Assembly: GCA_049840595.1 (NCBI GenBank)
Contig: JASGKO010000018.1
Location: 123,139 to 187,138 of the forward strand
DNA length: 64,000 nt
Reading direction: 5' to 3'
Source: JASGKO01 sp049840595
GTDB taxonomy: Bacteria; Verrucomicrobiota; Verrucomicrobiia; Chthoniobacterales; Chthoniobacteraceae
In this document: piece by piece, positions 18,669 through 28,408 of the stretch
Numbering within the stretch: the first letter of the stretch is position 1
Layout of the letters: the number at the start of each line of letters is the position of its first letter
The notes under the pieces: model-generated
Seen by the model: the letters and a program-made list of their open reading frames with translations, nothing else
The model's database searches: none
What the model was told of the DNA's origin: nothing
Made by a program: the position numbers and the translations under genes

Positions 18669-21463
18669 TTAGAATTTCTTTTCGAGTTCGATGTAGTAGA
18701 AGCGACCGGTGGGATCGCCTTCCACGGTGTCGTAGCCTTCGGTGGCATCGGCATACGGCGGATTTTCATCCGCCACGTTGTTCACGCCGACGGTGAGCTT
18801 CAGGCCCTTGACCCATTTTTTCCATCCGCTCGCGTTATCGGGGATCACGCTGTCCTTGGCGGTCTTGCCCGTGGCCACGCTCTTGCCGTCGCCATCGCCC
18901 TGGCCGTCTTCCGCCTCGTCCTTCATGAACTCGTAGCTGGCCTGCAGATCGACGGTAGTCCAGGCTCCGACGTTTCGGACATAGGTGGTTTCGTCGCCAT
19001 AATCACCCGTGTAGTAAACATTGGTGACGAACTCGAACCCCTTGTAATCGTAGGTGAACTGGGTCTGGAACTTCATGCGCGGTTCTTCGTAGGTTCCGAT
19101 GAATTCGGTGATCGGAGTTCCCGGCGCGGAGTTCTGGCGGTCGCTGATGTTATACGTGCCGTCCACATCCAGCCCGAAGGTGCCGAACTTGGTCGGAAGC
19201 TTGTAACTCATCCCGAAATCGACGCCCTGCACGATGCTGCTGGCCGAGGTCGGAATAAACCTCGTTCACATTCGTAATGCGACCATCGGAGCCACGGGTA
19301 ATCGCGCCCGGGAAGAGGCCGGGATTGTCCACCACGAACTGGGTGGTGGGCTGGGAGACGACATCGCGTTGATCGATGTGCCACCAGTCGCCCGTGAGGC
19401 TCAGCCCTTTGACGTATGGAACATCAAGCGTGCCGCCGAAGTCGTAGGAATACGATTTTTCCGGTTTCAGCCCCGGATTGCCACCCACGGTGATCGGCAC
19501 GTCGTAGGCCTGGCCGGTGACGCCATCGATGATGGTATCGTATTGATGCACGTCGCTGGTGAAGAGCTCCGGCAGCGAAGGAGCACGGAACCCTTCCTGA
19601 TAGGAGGCGCGCAGCGAGAGCGGCTTCACCGGCTTGTAGAGGATCGAGAACTTCGGCTTATACACGTCGCCGAAGTCGGTGTATTCATCGAGCCGGCCGG
19701 AGGTGTGAAACTCCAGCTCGTTGAGGCCGATCCAGTTCCAGTCTTCGCTCACCACGGGCACGCTGATTTCGTAGTAGGTGCCTTTGACGTTGCGCTTGCC
19801 GTAGCCGGAGGCGCCGCCTTCCCCGATGATGTCGCCGTTGAGCAGGCGTTGATCGGGTTGCAGGCGGTAATTCTCATCGTAGTAATCCGCGCCCACGGCC
19901 AGTTGGACCGGGCCGGCGGGGAGATCGAAGAGATCGCCATGTGCATTGAAGACCGCCTCGCTCAGGCGGGTGACGCCGGTCGTCTGCGTGGATTGCTTGA
20001 TCCCCTCGATGGTGTAGGGGTTGTTGTCCATCCGGGTGGTGAACAGGTTCAGCGAAGTATCCGGGTTGGTGTCGTCCAGCGCGCGCTGGGTTTTGCTCAC
20101 GGAGAGGAAATTATCCCCCCGCATGACACTGCGGCTCTCGCTGGTCATGCCCGTGATTTCCGCCTGCCAGTTGTTGGGCAGGTTGTCGAATTTGAAGCCA
20201 CCGGAGAGCCGGTAGTTTTGCGTTTCCGAGGTGGTGATGCGCGGGCCGGCTTGCAACATGCGGTAGTAGAAGGGCATGTCTTCCCCGAGCGGATTGAAGG
20301 GATTGGTGGCCGGAATGATCACCCCGTCCGTATCGTAGATCGGCGAGGGGGCCACCTGCGAGATTTCGCGGGTGTGATTGTAGAGGATGTTCGTATCGAA
20401 AGTGACGTGATCGACAATCTTGTAGGTGCCGCCGCCGGAGAAGGCGTAGCGTTCCGTTTCAGGAATGAGCTGGCTGTAGGCGTTGGTATTCAGCTTGTGG
20501 ATGAAGTCGGACTGATCGGGCGTCAATCCATCCCGCAAGTCGGCCGCGGTCAGGTGCCGGTTGCTGCCGTTGGGCACGGTGAAGTAGCCTTCATTGGCTT
20601 CCAGGAAGACGTAATTGGAGGCGGCGGAGCGGAAGTCATCGAGGCCGAAGTTGCGATGATCGGTGGTCGCCGAGAAAGGCCGGTCGAGCGTGGAGACGGA
20701 GTTTTGATGAAAATACTCCGCCGAGACCATAATCGTCAGCTTGTCGTTGGAATAGCCGGAGACCAGGTTCTCGCGCACCGTGCTCATGTCGTTGCGCGTG
20801 GTGTTGCCGTAGAAGGTGTCGAAGTCGGCCCCGTTGTAGCCATCCTTGAGGATGATGTTGACCACGCCCGCAATGGCATCGGTGCCATAGATGGAAGAGG
20901 CCCCTTCCTTGAGAATTTCAATGTGATCGATCGCGGCGGTCGGGATGCCATTGATATCGACGAAGCTGTCCGTGCCGTTTTGTGGCAGCGGGAAGTAGGG
21001 CATGCGCATGCCGTTGACGAGCACGAGCGTGGCGTCCTCCTTCAGCCCGCGCAGCGCGATGGCAGAGGCACCGGGCGAGAAGGAGAGGCCCGTATTCACC
21101 GTGGGCGTAAAAGCGCCGCCGCCGTTTTGCGGGATTTTTTTGAGCAGATCCGACAGGTCTGCTGGCGCCGGATTGTTTGATCTGCTCGTTGGTAATCGTT
21201 TTGACGGGGAGGGAACCGGCGGCCTCCGCGCCATTCAGATAGGTGCCGGTGACGACCATCTGCTGGAGCGAGGAGGTATCGCTGCTGCTCGTATCGGTCG
21301 AGGTATCCGCGGCGGGACTGGCACTGGGCGAGGGTGAGGGGGTGGGACTACTTTGGGCGAGCGAACTGGCGCCGGGCAGGAAAATGGCCACCGAGAGAGT
21401 GGTGGCCAGAATGGTGAATTTTTTCTTGAACGTTTCTTTTGGCGATGGTGTCAAATGCATCAT
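18669..21463 (-). CDS. TonB-dependent outer-membrane receptor (two frameshifts)
   Basis: A signal peptide (ATTLSVAIFLPGASSLAQ) is followed by a Ser/Pro/Thr-rich linker (SPTPSPSPSASPAADTSTD), a TonB-box-like QQMVVTGTYL segment, and the plug domain (VNGMRMPYFPL, IDHIEILKEGASSIYGTDAIAGVVNIILK). A long beta-barrel ends in the outer-membrane signature IELEKKF with terminal Phe. Frame breaks near 21,150 and 19,238 each need removal of one base, and total length is two over a multiple of three. Corrected size is about 930 residues. The ligand cannot be inferred. The Pro-rich linker before the plug is a habit of Verrucomicrobiota receptors. Confidence 0.92.
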
Positions 21464-21685
21464 AGGTGGTTTGTTTTTTGATTCCTTTTGCTCACCTCTG
21501 TTCCATTTTAACCAGTGAAAGATCGCCTTTCGACTGAGTAAAGCTGCCCATGTCTCTTAGTTACAAAAGTTTTAGCACACGCCATGCCATCACTTATAAG
21601 GGGAGCGATTTGCAAACTCCGCTGGAGTGGTTTGCGCGCTGTAGTTAGAGCGTGGTTCGGACTTCGACGTCGGTCCTGCTCATCA

Positions 21686-23045
21686 TCACCAACGGCCAAG
21701 CTGCTCGGGGAAATGGCAGTGCGCGCAATCGCTGGCGTCGCGCTGGCAGAAGTCCTCGTAAATCTGGAGCAGGCCCTGTTGCCACGCCTCGCGCTGCAGC
21801 CAGCGGGAATCGGCCTTCGCGCCGAAAAGCCGGAGCTCCGCGGTGAGCGAGCGCCGGTTGTCCGAGGCGCTTTTGAGCAGGAGATAGGACTCCCAGCATG
21901 CGGGATCGCGCAGCCAGCGCAGGGGATAAAAGACGTTGGCCAGCATCTGTTGCACGCGCTCCGCTCCGACGAGGGCCAGCGGGCGTGCCGCAGCCCTGGA
22001 GGTGAGCGTGTAATGGTGCTGCCAGTAATCGTCGTGCAAGCGGGCGAAGAAGTTTTCCAACGCTTCGTCGCTGCCTTTTTCCGCCAGCGGGCGCAAGCGT
22101 GGCCACGCGGTAACGAGCGCCGCCAGCGCCGCCACGCGGCGTTGCGGATGATTGAGCGGGCGATGACCGGCCAGATTCCAGACCGGGCGCGGAACCACGA
22201 GCCGGTCCATCGCCGCACGATGTTTCCACCACTCATCCCAGACCGTGCGCAGATACTCGCGTGTCTCGCGCTCCAGCGGAGAAAGCTCAGTCGGCAGAAA
22301 ACTGCTGAGGCCGAAAAGAAGGGCGGCGGGATTTTCCGCCGCGCGCAGGAGCTTCAACGGCGCGCGCTGGGCGAGCAGGAAAAAGGCGGCCTTGTTCGAT
22401 TTATAACCAAGGGTCTCGGCCAGCAGCAGGTAGAGTGCTTCGTCGGCTCCGTGCGCCTGTTCCAACCGGGCGAGGCGCGCGGCCTTTTTCATCAGCCGGT
22501 GCTGGGCGGCGGCTTCCAGAATTTCCTGGACCTTTTCGTCGGGTAATTGCGCGAGCGGTGCGACGCAGCGCCCGGGCTTGGCGGGAAGCAATTCCGGCGG
22601 CTTCGCACCCGTGAGTGAGGCGGGATCGAGTTGGACCTGCAGGACGTTGCGATGATCGGCGGTGCGGGTGAAAAACGTCTCCTCGCCCCGGTGGAGAAAC
22701 AAATGGAGCAGCACGCGCTCGTAGGCGGGATTTTGTGCGTGGCCGTGTCGCTCCCAGTCGCGGGCGTCGAGATCGAGCTTCCACGCAGCCGCGCTGCGGC
22801 TCCCCTCCGTTGACGCGGATCGCGGCTTCGGCGAAGTCCGGGCCCGCCTCGCGATTCCACACGCCGGGTTGGATGATTTCCACCGCTTCGCCCGAGACGG
22901 CGGTAAAGCTCCAGCCAAACTCGCCGCCGAACCAGCGCGCCTGCCATTCCAGTTCCGAGCCTTCCGGCACCACGACCACCGGGCGCTCCCGCAACCGCTC
23001 CGCGCCGGCCAGCCAGTCGCGGTATCTCTCGCCGGGCTGGATCAT
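21686..23045 (-). CDS. DUF2851 family protein (one frameshift)
   Basis: The protein starts MIQPGERYRDWLAG. It shows the DUF2851 pattern: LEWQARWFGGEFGW, then the GVWNREAGPDFAEAAIRVNG block, RDWERHGHAQNPAYERVLLH (Asp/His-rich, nuclease-like in appearance), and the Cys/His-containing end CAHCHFPEQLGRW. The frame breaks near 22,800 after the INGG-type block; length is one over a multiple of three, so one insertion fits. Corrected size is about 452 residues. Its start overlaps the stop of the TIGR03790 gene (ATGA). Function is unknown; the conserved His/Asp and Cys pattern suggests a metal site. Confidence 0.85.
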
Positions 23046-24655
23046 GGAGTGGGGCTGGCGGAGGCCGGGGCCTTGGTCGGGGTGGGCGGTGGCGGAGCGA
23101 GCTTGTTCACGATCGCCTGCAGCACGGAGACGGCGGGCAGCTTAGGATATTCGCCGATCTGGTTGCGCGCCAGCGCAAGCGCCTCCTTGGGCTGCTTGAT
23201 CGCGATGAGGATGTTGATTTCGTTCAAGGCCGTGCGGACGCGATCGTTGTCGCGGTCATAGTTGGCCCGTGCCTGCTCGAAGGCATCGCAGGCGGCCTGG
23301 TTGTTGTGCATCGCGGCTTCCAGCAACCCGAGCCCTTCATAGACGATGCCGCTCTTCAGGCGTTTGGCCGAGGCCTGCAGCGCGGCCTCGCCGGCCTTGG
23401 TCCCTTTTTTCTGCCAGAGCAGCGCGCCCTCGCGATAGGCTTTCCATTCCTTGGCCACGTCGTTGCCCGGGACGTTGCCCGCTGGGAAAGGCGTGTAGAG
23501 CGGATCGCCGACGAAGGTGGTCATCCACGAGACGACGCGCTCGCACATGTAGGCGCTTTCCGCGAAGGAGTAGCCCTTTTGCAGGCGGTTGGCGAAGACG
23601 TCGAGATGCGGGGTAAATTCCAGATAGGGCTCATAGACGTTTCCCATCGTCGCCGCCGCGCCGTGGGCTAGCAGCGGGCCCACCCAGTTCGCGGTGGTGG
23701 TGCGCAGGGTGGCCGCGCTGAAGGAGTGGATGTGAACTGCCACCGCCCCGGGCACGAATTTCATCGCGGGATCGAGGAAGGGGCCATCGGCATTCCAGGA
23801 ATACCAGCCATAATACAGGGCCGCGTGTTCCATCGGGTAGTTCTGCGGGAAGGTCTCGGGACCGTTGTCGAGCACCACCGGCAGGCCCGCTTTCATCGCG
23901 GTGGTGGCGGCGGAGATGATCCACTGGTCGCCCTCCTGAAAGCCGCCCGAGGTGATGCCGCGCGCATCCGCGTAGCAGAATCCGTTGAGGCCGTTTTTTT
24001 CCGCGGCGAGCGAGTCGTCGATCATCCGTCGGACGGTGGCTTCATCCGGGCCGTCGAGCCGGCAGACGAGCATCAGCGAGGCGAGGCTGGCATTCTCAAT
24101 CGTGGCGTCCTTGTTGTAGTAGATATTGTCGAGCGGCCCGCTGATCACGCTGTTGAAGTAGCCGAGGCAGGCCAGCTCGGAATCCACCGCGGCTTCGTTG
24201 TGGTCGGAAAGGGCGGCGGGCTCGTTCGGCGCGGGCGTGACGTCGGTGGCCGCCTTGATCTTGAGCGGAACGCCGCGGATCAGCGCCACGAAACGGATTT
24301 GGTTTTTGGCCACGTGTCCGTGCCCTTGCGGGTCGAGCACGACCTCCCACCAGCCGTTGTCGGTGAAAGCTTTCCGCAGGGGAAAAGCGATCGTGCGGTC
24401 GTATTCCTCGCGGGTGATTTCCTCGTTGGGCGAGCAGTCGAGACCGATCAGGTTTTGCGAGGGGATCTGGCGGGCCTGGGCATAGTAATTGGCGAGCTCC
24501 ACCGAGGAGGGATCGCGCTGGTTATAGATCACGGCGGTCTCCGTGGCCCGGGTGATGGCGGAGGAAAGGGGGGCGGCCTCTTCTGCGCTGGCCGGAGCCG
24601 CCCATCCGATGGCGAGCAGAGCCAGCATCCCGATTATAAGTCGCGTCATTTTCAT
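23042..24655 (-). CDS. Secreted TIGR03790 family protein
   Basis: This intact 537-residue protein has a signal peptide (MKMTRLIIGMLALLAIGWAAPASAEE). It shows the TIGR03790 signatures: AVIYNQRDPSSVELANYYAQ, IPSQNLIGLDCS, ITREEYDRTI, FVALIRGVPLKI, a DSELACLGY block and YYGWYSWNADGPF. After GDPLYTPF the C-terminal about 150 residues form a helical TPR-like tail ending in a Pro/Ala-rich stretch. The family is widespread in Verrucomicrobiota and Planctomycetota and is of unknown function; its fold recalls caspase-like peptidases, but I cannot assign a catalytic dyad. The start overlaps the previous stop (TGATG). Confidence 0.87.
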   Translation of the reverse strand: MKMTRLIIGMLALLAIGWAAPASAEEAAPLSSAITRATETAVIYNQRDPSSVELANYYAQARQIPSQNLIGLDCSPNEEITREEYDRTIAFPLRKAFTDNGWWEVVLDPQGHGHVAKNQIRFVALIRGVPLKIKAATDVTPAPNEPAALSDHNEAAVDSELACLGYFNSVISGPLDNIYYNKDATIENASLASLMLVCRLDGPDEATVRRMIDDSLAAEKNGLNGFCYADARGITSGGFQEGDQWIISAATTAMKAGLPVVLDNGPETFPQNYPMEHAALYYGWYSWNADGPFLDPAMKFVPGAVAVHIHSFSAATLRTTTANWVGPLLAHGAAATMGNVYEPYLEFTPHLDVFANRLQKGYSFAESAYMCERVVSWMTTFVGDPLYTPFPAGNVPGNDVAKEWKAYREGALLWQKKGTKAGEAALQASAKRLKSGIVYEGLGLLEAAMHNNQAACDAFEQARANYDRDNDRVRTALNEINILIAIKQPKEALALARNQIGEYPKLPAVSVLQAIVNKLAPPPPTPTKAPASASPTP

Positions 24656-25431
24656 CAAAGCTCGATTTTCAATCCGTCGTAGGCCATGAGCACCCCGGCG
24701 GGCAAGGTTTTCTGGGTATCCTCGTGTCCGAGTTCGTGGCAGATGTGGGTGAAATACGTCTGCCCGGGCTGCACCCGGTCCACGAGGGCGAGTGCCTCTT
24801 TGACGTTCATGTGGGTGGGGTGCTCCAGGCGGCGCAGTGCATCCACGATCAGCACTTTGGCCCCGGCGATCAGCGCCTCGCCCTCGCCGAGCACCTGCTT
24901 GCAGTCGGTCAGGTAGGCGAGCAGTTTTTCGCCATTGCGCTCCAGCAGGTAACCGTTCACCTGGGCGCGGCCGTGTTTCACGGGGATGGGGGTCAGCTTC
25001 GTGCCGCCGAGTGTGAAGGGGCCATCGATGATGTGCGGCTCCGGGCGCACGTAACCGGGGAATTTGTAAAGGCCGCTGAAGGCGAATTGGTAGATGCGCT
25101 GGAGATCGGCCATCGTTTCCGGCGAGGCGTAGAGCGGCAGGTCGTGCTCGAAGCAATAGGGGCGCAAGTCGTCCAACCCCATGACGTGATCGGTATGGGA
25201 ATGGGTATAAACGACGGCATCCATCCGGGTAATGTGCTCGCGCAGGGCCTGGAGGCGGAAATCCGGGCCGGTATCGATGGCCCAGGCGCATTCCGGGCTC
25301 TGCACGTAGATGGAAGTGCGGGTGCGCTTATCCCGGGGATCGGGGGAGTGGCAGATGGCGCATTCACAGCCAATGATTGGCACCCCCATCGAAGTCCCCG
25401 TGCCCAGAAATGTAATTGTCAGTTGCGCCAT
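24655..25431 (-). CDS. MBL-fold phosphodiesterase, PhnP-like
   Basis: This 258-residue cytoplasmic enzyme has a metallo-beta-lactamase fold. The N-terminus MAQLTITFLGTGTSMGVP is typical of PhnP-like phosphodiesterases, and the CECAICHS Cys pair is usual in this group. The metal motif is THSHTDHVMGLDDL, followed by LTDCKQ and the late HICHELGH histidines. I start at the Met before AQLTIT because the family begins there; an upstream Met adds ten unconserved residues. Probable role: hydrolysis of a cyclic phosphodiester. It leads a three-gene overlapping run and is divergent from recN. Confidence 0.88.
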   Translation of the reverse strand: MAQLTITFLGTGTSMGVPIIGCECAICHSPDPRDKRTRTSIYVQSPECAWAIDTGPDFRLQALREHITRMDAVVYTHSHTDHVMGLDDLRPYCFEHDLPLYASPETMADLQRIYQFAFSGLYKFPGYVRPEPHIIDGPFTLGGTKLTPIPVKHGRAQVNGYLLERNGEKLLAYLTDCKQVLGEGEALIAGAKVLIVDALRRLEHPTHMNVKEALALVDRVQPGQTYFTHICHELGHEDTQKTLPAGVLMAYDGLKIEL

Positions 25432-25485
25432 GGTTGAAACAGTCGCGCAGCTTTGCATAATCGTCTCGTGACCGCAACGCCCGCC

Positions 25486-27147
25486 ATGCTCGCCTCCCTT
25501 AGCATTCGCAATCTCGCCCTCGTCGAGACCCTCGACTGGGCGCTGCCCTCCGGCTTTGTCGCCATTACCGGAGAGACCGGCTCGGGCAAGTCGATCATTC
25601 TCGGGGCGCTGAAGCTGGTGCTGGGCGAGCGGGCGGATAAATCGTTAATCCGCACCGGGGCGGACCAGTGCAGTGTGGAGGCGGTCTTTCATCTGGACGA
25701 TCCGCGCAAAATCGATGCCGTGCTCGCGGAGCAGGGCGTGGACCCGTGCGCGGAGGGGCAACTGATCATCAAGCGGGTCTTTACCGCCGGGGGGAGCAAC
25801 CGGCAGTTCATCAATTGCTCGGCGACGACGCTTTCGGTGCTGAAAAATCTCGGCGACTCGCTGGTCGATCTGCATGGGCCGCACGATCACCAGTCGCTGC
25901 TCGATGCGGCGCGGCAGCTCGATTTGCTCGATTCGTTCGCGGCCAGCCATCCGGTGCGGGAAAAATATACCGCCGCCTACCGCCAGCTCACGCGCTTGCA
26001 GGCCGAGCATGCGGAGCTTTCCACCAGCGAGGCGTCGCTGGAGCGGGAGCTGGATTTGCTCCGGCATCAGGTGAGCGAGATCGACGCAGCGGCCTTTGCG
26101 GAAGGCGAGGAGGAGGAGTTGCTTTCGCGTTACACGATGGCGTCGAACAGTCGGCGGTTGCTGGAAGTTTCCCAGCGCATTCTCCAGCGCCTGGCCGAGG
26201 CGGATGATTCGCTGCTCTCCGGGCTGGCCGAGGTGCAGCGCCATTTCCGTGAGCTGGAAAAAATTGATCCGCAGACGGCGCCCATCGAGCAAAGCCACGC
26301 CGAGGCCGTCTCCGCGCTGGAAGAGGTGGCCCACTCGCTCCAGCAATACACGGAGCGGCTCGATCTCGACGGCGAGCAACTGGCGCAACTGGAGGAGCGC
26401 GTCTCGCTGCTGGAGACGCTCAAGCGCAAGTATGGTCCCGCGCTGACGGATGTGCTGGCCTTTGGCGAAAAGGCCTCGGCCCGCTTGAGAAAGATCGAAT
26501 CCCGGGGCGACGAACTGGAGCGCCTCGCCCGTGAAATCACGGCCGCGCAGAAGGACGTCGATGCCCTGGGCGAAAAGCTCACCGCGGCCCGGCGCAAGGC
26601 CGCGCCCAAGCTGGCGAAGGACATCCAGTCGCAACTGCACGAGCTCGGTTTCAAAAAATCCGGCTTCGAGCTGGCCCTGCATCCGGTGGGGAGCGCGCAG
26701 GCGACCGGCTTTGAGAACGTGGAATTTCTTTTCGCGCCGAATCCGGGTGAACCGGCCAAGCCGCTCAAATCGATTGCTTCCAGCGGGGAAATCTCCCGCG
26801 TGATGCTGGCCGTGAAAACCTCGCTGGCCGCGCAGGATGCGATCCCGCTGCTGGTGTTCGATGAAATTGACGCCAATGTGGGCGGCGAGATCGCGCACGC
26901 GGTGGCGGCCAAGATGCGCGCCCTCGGCGAGGGACGCCAGGTGCTCTGCATCACCCACCTGCCGCAGGTGGCCGCCGCCGCCGCCGCGCAGTTTGTGGTG
27001 AGCAAGAGCTTCACCGGCGGGCGCACGATTTCCGATCTGGTGGAAGTGAAGGCCCAGCCGCGCGTCGAGGAAATCGCCCGGATGCTGGGGGGCAAGAGCG
27101 ATTCCGCCCTGGCGCATGCCGGGACGCTGCTGGCCGGCCGTCAGTAG
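25486..27147 (+). CDS. recN: DNA repair ATPase RecN
   Basis: RecN is an SMC-like protein recruited to double-strand breaks. The 553-residue protein has the standard N-terminus MLASLSIRNLALVETLDW, Walker A GETGSGKS, central coiled coils, the SNRQFINCS and HGPHDHQSLLD segments, and at the C-terminus the signature ASSGEISRVMLAVK and Walker B LLVFDEIDANVGGE. I chose the Met at LASLS because upstream codons add unconserved residues. Frame intact. It ends seven bases inside the convergent gene. Confidence 0.95.
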   Translation: MLASLSIRNLALVETLDWALPSGFVAITGETGSGKSIILGALKLVLGERADKSLIRTGADQCSVEAVFHLDDPRKIDAVLAEQGVDPCAEGQLIIKRVFTAGGSNRQFINCSATTLSVLKNLGDSLVDLHGPHDHQSLLDAARQLDLLDSFAASHPVREKYTAAYRQLTRLQAEHAELSTSEASLERELDLLRHQVSEIDAAAFAEGEEEELLSRYTMASNSRRLLEVSQRILQRLAEADDSLLSGLAEVQRHFRELEKIDPQTAPIEQSHAEAVSALEEVAHSLQQYTERLDLDGEQLAQLEERVSLLETLKRKYGPALTDVLAFGEKASARLRKIESRGDELERLAREITAAQKDVDALGEKLTAARRKAAPKLAKDIQSQLHELGFKKSGFELALHPVGSAQATGFENVEFLFAPNPGEPAKPLKSIASSGEISRVMLAVKTSLAAQDAIPLLVFDEIDANVGGEIAHAVAAKMRALGEGRQVLCITHLPQVAAAAAAQFVVSKSFTGGRTISDLVEVKAQPRVEEIARMLGGKSDSALAHAGTLLAGRQ

Positions 27148-27593
27148 CGGTACTTGTTGGTGCGAGGCTGCTGGGCCATGATTCGCTCAAAATCCTTCCG
27201 CCGCCGCTCGCTCTGGTAATCTTTGTGGCGGAAGTAATAGCGGGTCTTGCGCGTGAGCAGTGGCATCGCCGAGATAAAAAAGAAACCCACCGGCAGGTAG
27301 GTCATCCAACCCGGCTGATCGACAGCCAAGACCAGAGTGACTGGGCCATAGACAATCAGGTAAATCAATCGGGCCCAGTTGCTGCAACGCATCATGATGG
27401 TCGCCAGCGCCAGCGGAGCCGCCGTGCCATTGACCAGCAGGCCGGTGAGCAGCCACGGATTCAAGTTTCGCTGGAGTTCAGGGTCGCCCAGCAGGGCGAT
27501 CATCATGGCAAGGCTGGCGGCTGCTCCCATGATGATCAGGTAGCAGATAAACGTCACCCACGGTGGCCTCTTTTCGGGGGTAGGACTAGGCAC
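27141..27593 (-). CDS. Small integral membrane protein of unknown function
   Basis: The 150-residue protein has four probable membrane segments: FICYLIIMGAAASLAMMIALL, LLTGLLVNGTAAPLALATIM, LIYLIVYGPVTLVLAV and LPVGFFFISAMPLL. A basic cytoplasmic tail follows (RKTRYYFRHKDYQSERRRKDF). I do not recognise a family. The stop overlaps the end of recN on the other strand by seven bases. It lies 28 bases after trmD in the same direction and may share its transcript. Confidence 0.65.
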   Translation of the reverse strand: MPSPTPEKRPPWVTFICYLIIMGAAASLAMMIALLGDPELQRNLNPWLLTGLLVNGTAAPLALATIMMRCSNWARLIYLIVYGPVTLVLAVDQPGWMTYLPVGFFFISAMPLLTRKTRYYFRHKDYQSERRRKDFERIMAQQPRTNKYRY

Positions 27594-27621
27594 GCCATGT
27601 TAGGTAAGATAAAAAAACTTA

Positions 27622-28320
27622 CTAATCCAGTAAATCCGGTCGAACCCGTTGGGTTTTTTCCAGAGCCCGGGCTTTGCGCCATTTGGCGATTTCGCCATGG
27701 TGCCCGCTGAGCAGCACATCGGGCACGCGCCAGCCCCGGTATTCCACCGGGCGGGTGTATTGCGGAAATTCCAGCAGCCCGCTGGCAAAAGAATCGTCCA
27801 CCGCGGAGGCCTCGTCGCCCAGCACGCCGGGAATGAGCCGCACCACCGCATCCACCACCACGGCGGCGGCGATCGCGCCATTGGTCAGCACATAATCGCC
27901 GATGGAAAGCTCTGCATCCACCAGATGATCGAGGACGCGCTGATCGACGCCCTCGTAGTGGCCGCAGATGATGATCAGGTGCGGAATCTCCTGCGCGTAC
28001 TGCGTGGCCACCGCGTGGGTGAGGGGACGCCCCGCCGGAGACATGAGCACCACTTTGGCCGAGCCCGCCGGGAGGCCCGCCGCTTCGCCCTGCGCTTTCA
28101 AATCCTCCACCGCGTCAAAAATCGGCTCCGGCTTCATCACCATGCCCTGGCCGCCGCCATACGGCGCAAAATCGGTGATGTGGTGCTTGTCCTTCGCCCA
28201 GTCGCGGAGCTGATGCGCGCGCATGGTGGCGAGCCCTTTTTCCTGGGCGCGCTTCATCATGCTCTCGGTGAGGGCTCCTTCGCAAATCTTGGGGAATAGC
28301 GTCAAAATATCGATGCGCAC
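27622..28320 (-). CDS. trmD: tRNA (guanine-N1)-methyltransferase TrmD
   Basis: TrmD methylates G37 of tRNAs as a SPOUT trefoil-knot dimer. The 232-residue protein starts with GTG at VRIDILTLFPKI, the family N-terminus. It has PYGGGQGMVMKPEPIFDA, the knot motifs MSPAGRPLT and IICGHYEGVDQRV, SIGDYVLTNGAIAA, and the conserved LLEFPQYTRPVEYRG followed by VLLSGHHGEI. Upstream in-frame codons add residues without conservation, hence the GTG start. Divergent from the penicillin-binding protein gene. Confidence 0.95.
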   Translation of the reverse strand: MRIDILTLFPKICEGALTESMMKRAQEKGLATMRAHQLRDWAKDKHHITDFAPYGGGQGMVMKPEPIFDAVEDLKAQGEAAGLPAGSAKVVLMSPAGRPLTHAVATQYAQEIPHLIIICGHYEGVDQRVLDHLVDAELSIGDYVLTNGAIAAAVVVDAVVRLIPGVLGDEASAVDDSFASGLLEFPQYTRPVEYRGWRVPDVLLSGHHGEIAKWRKARALEKTQRVRPDLLD

Positions 28321-28408
28321 CCGGCCAGCATCCCGTGTTCCCGCGTAATTGCCAATGGTCAAATTTTCGATTCGCCACGCGATTTCGATCACTGGCAATC
28401 TTTCCCGA

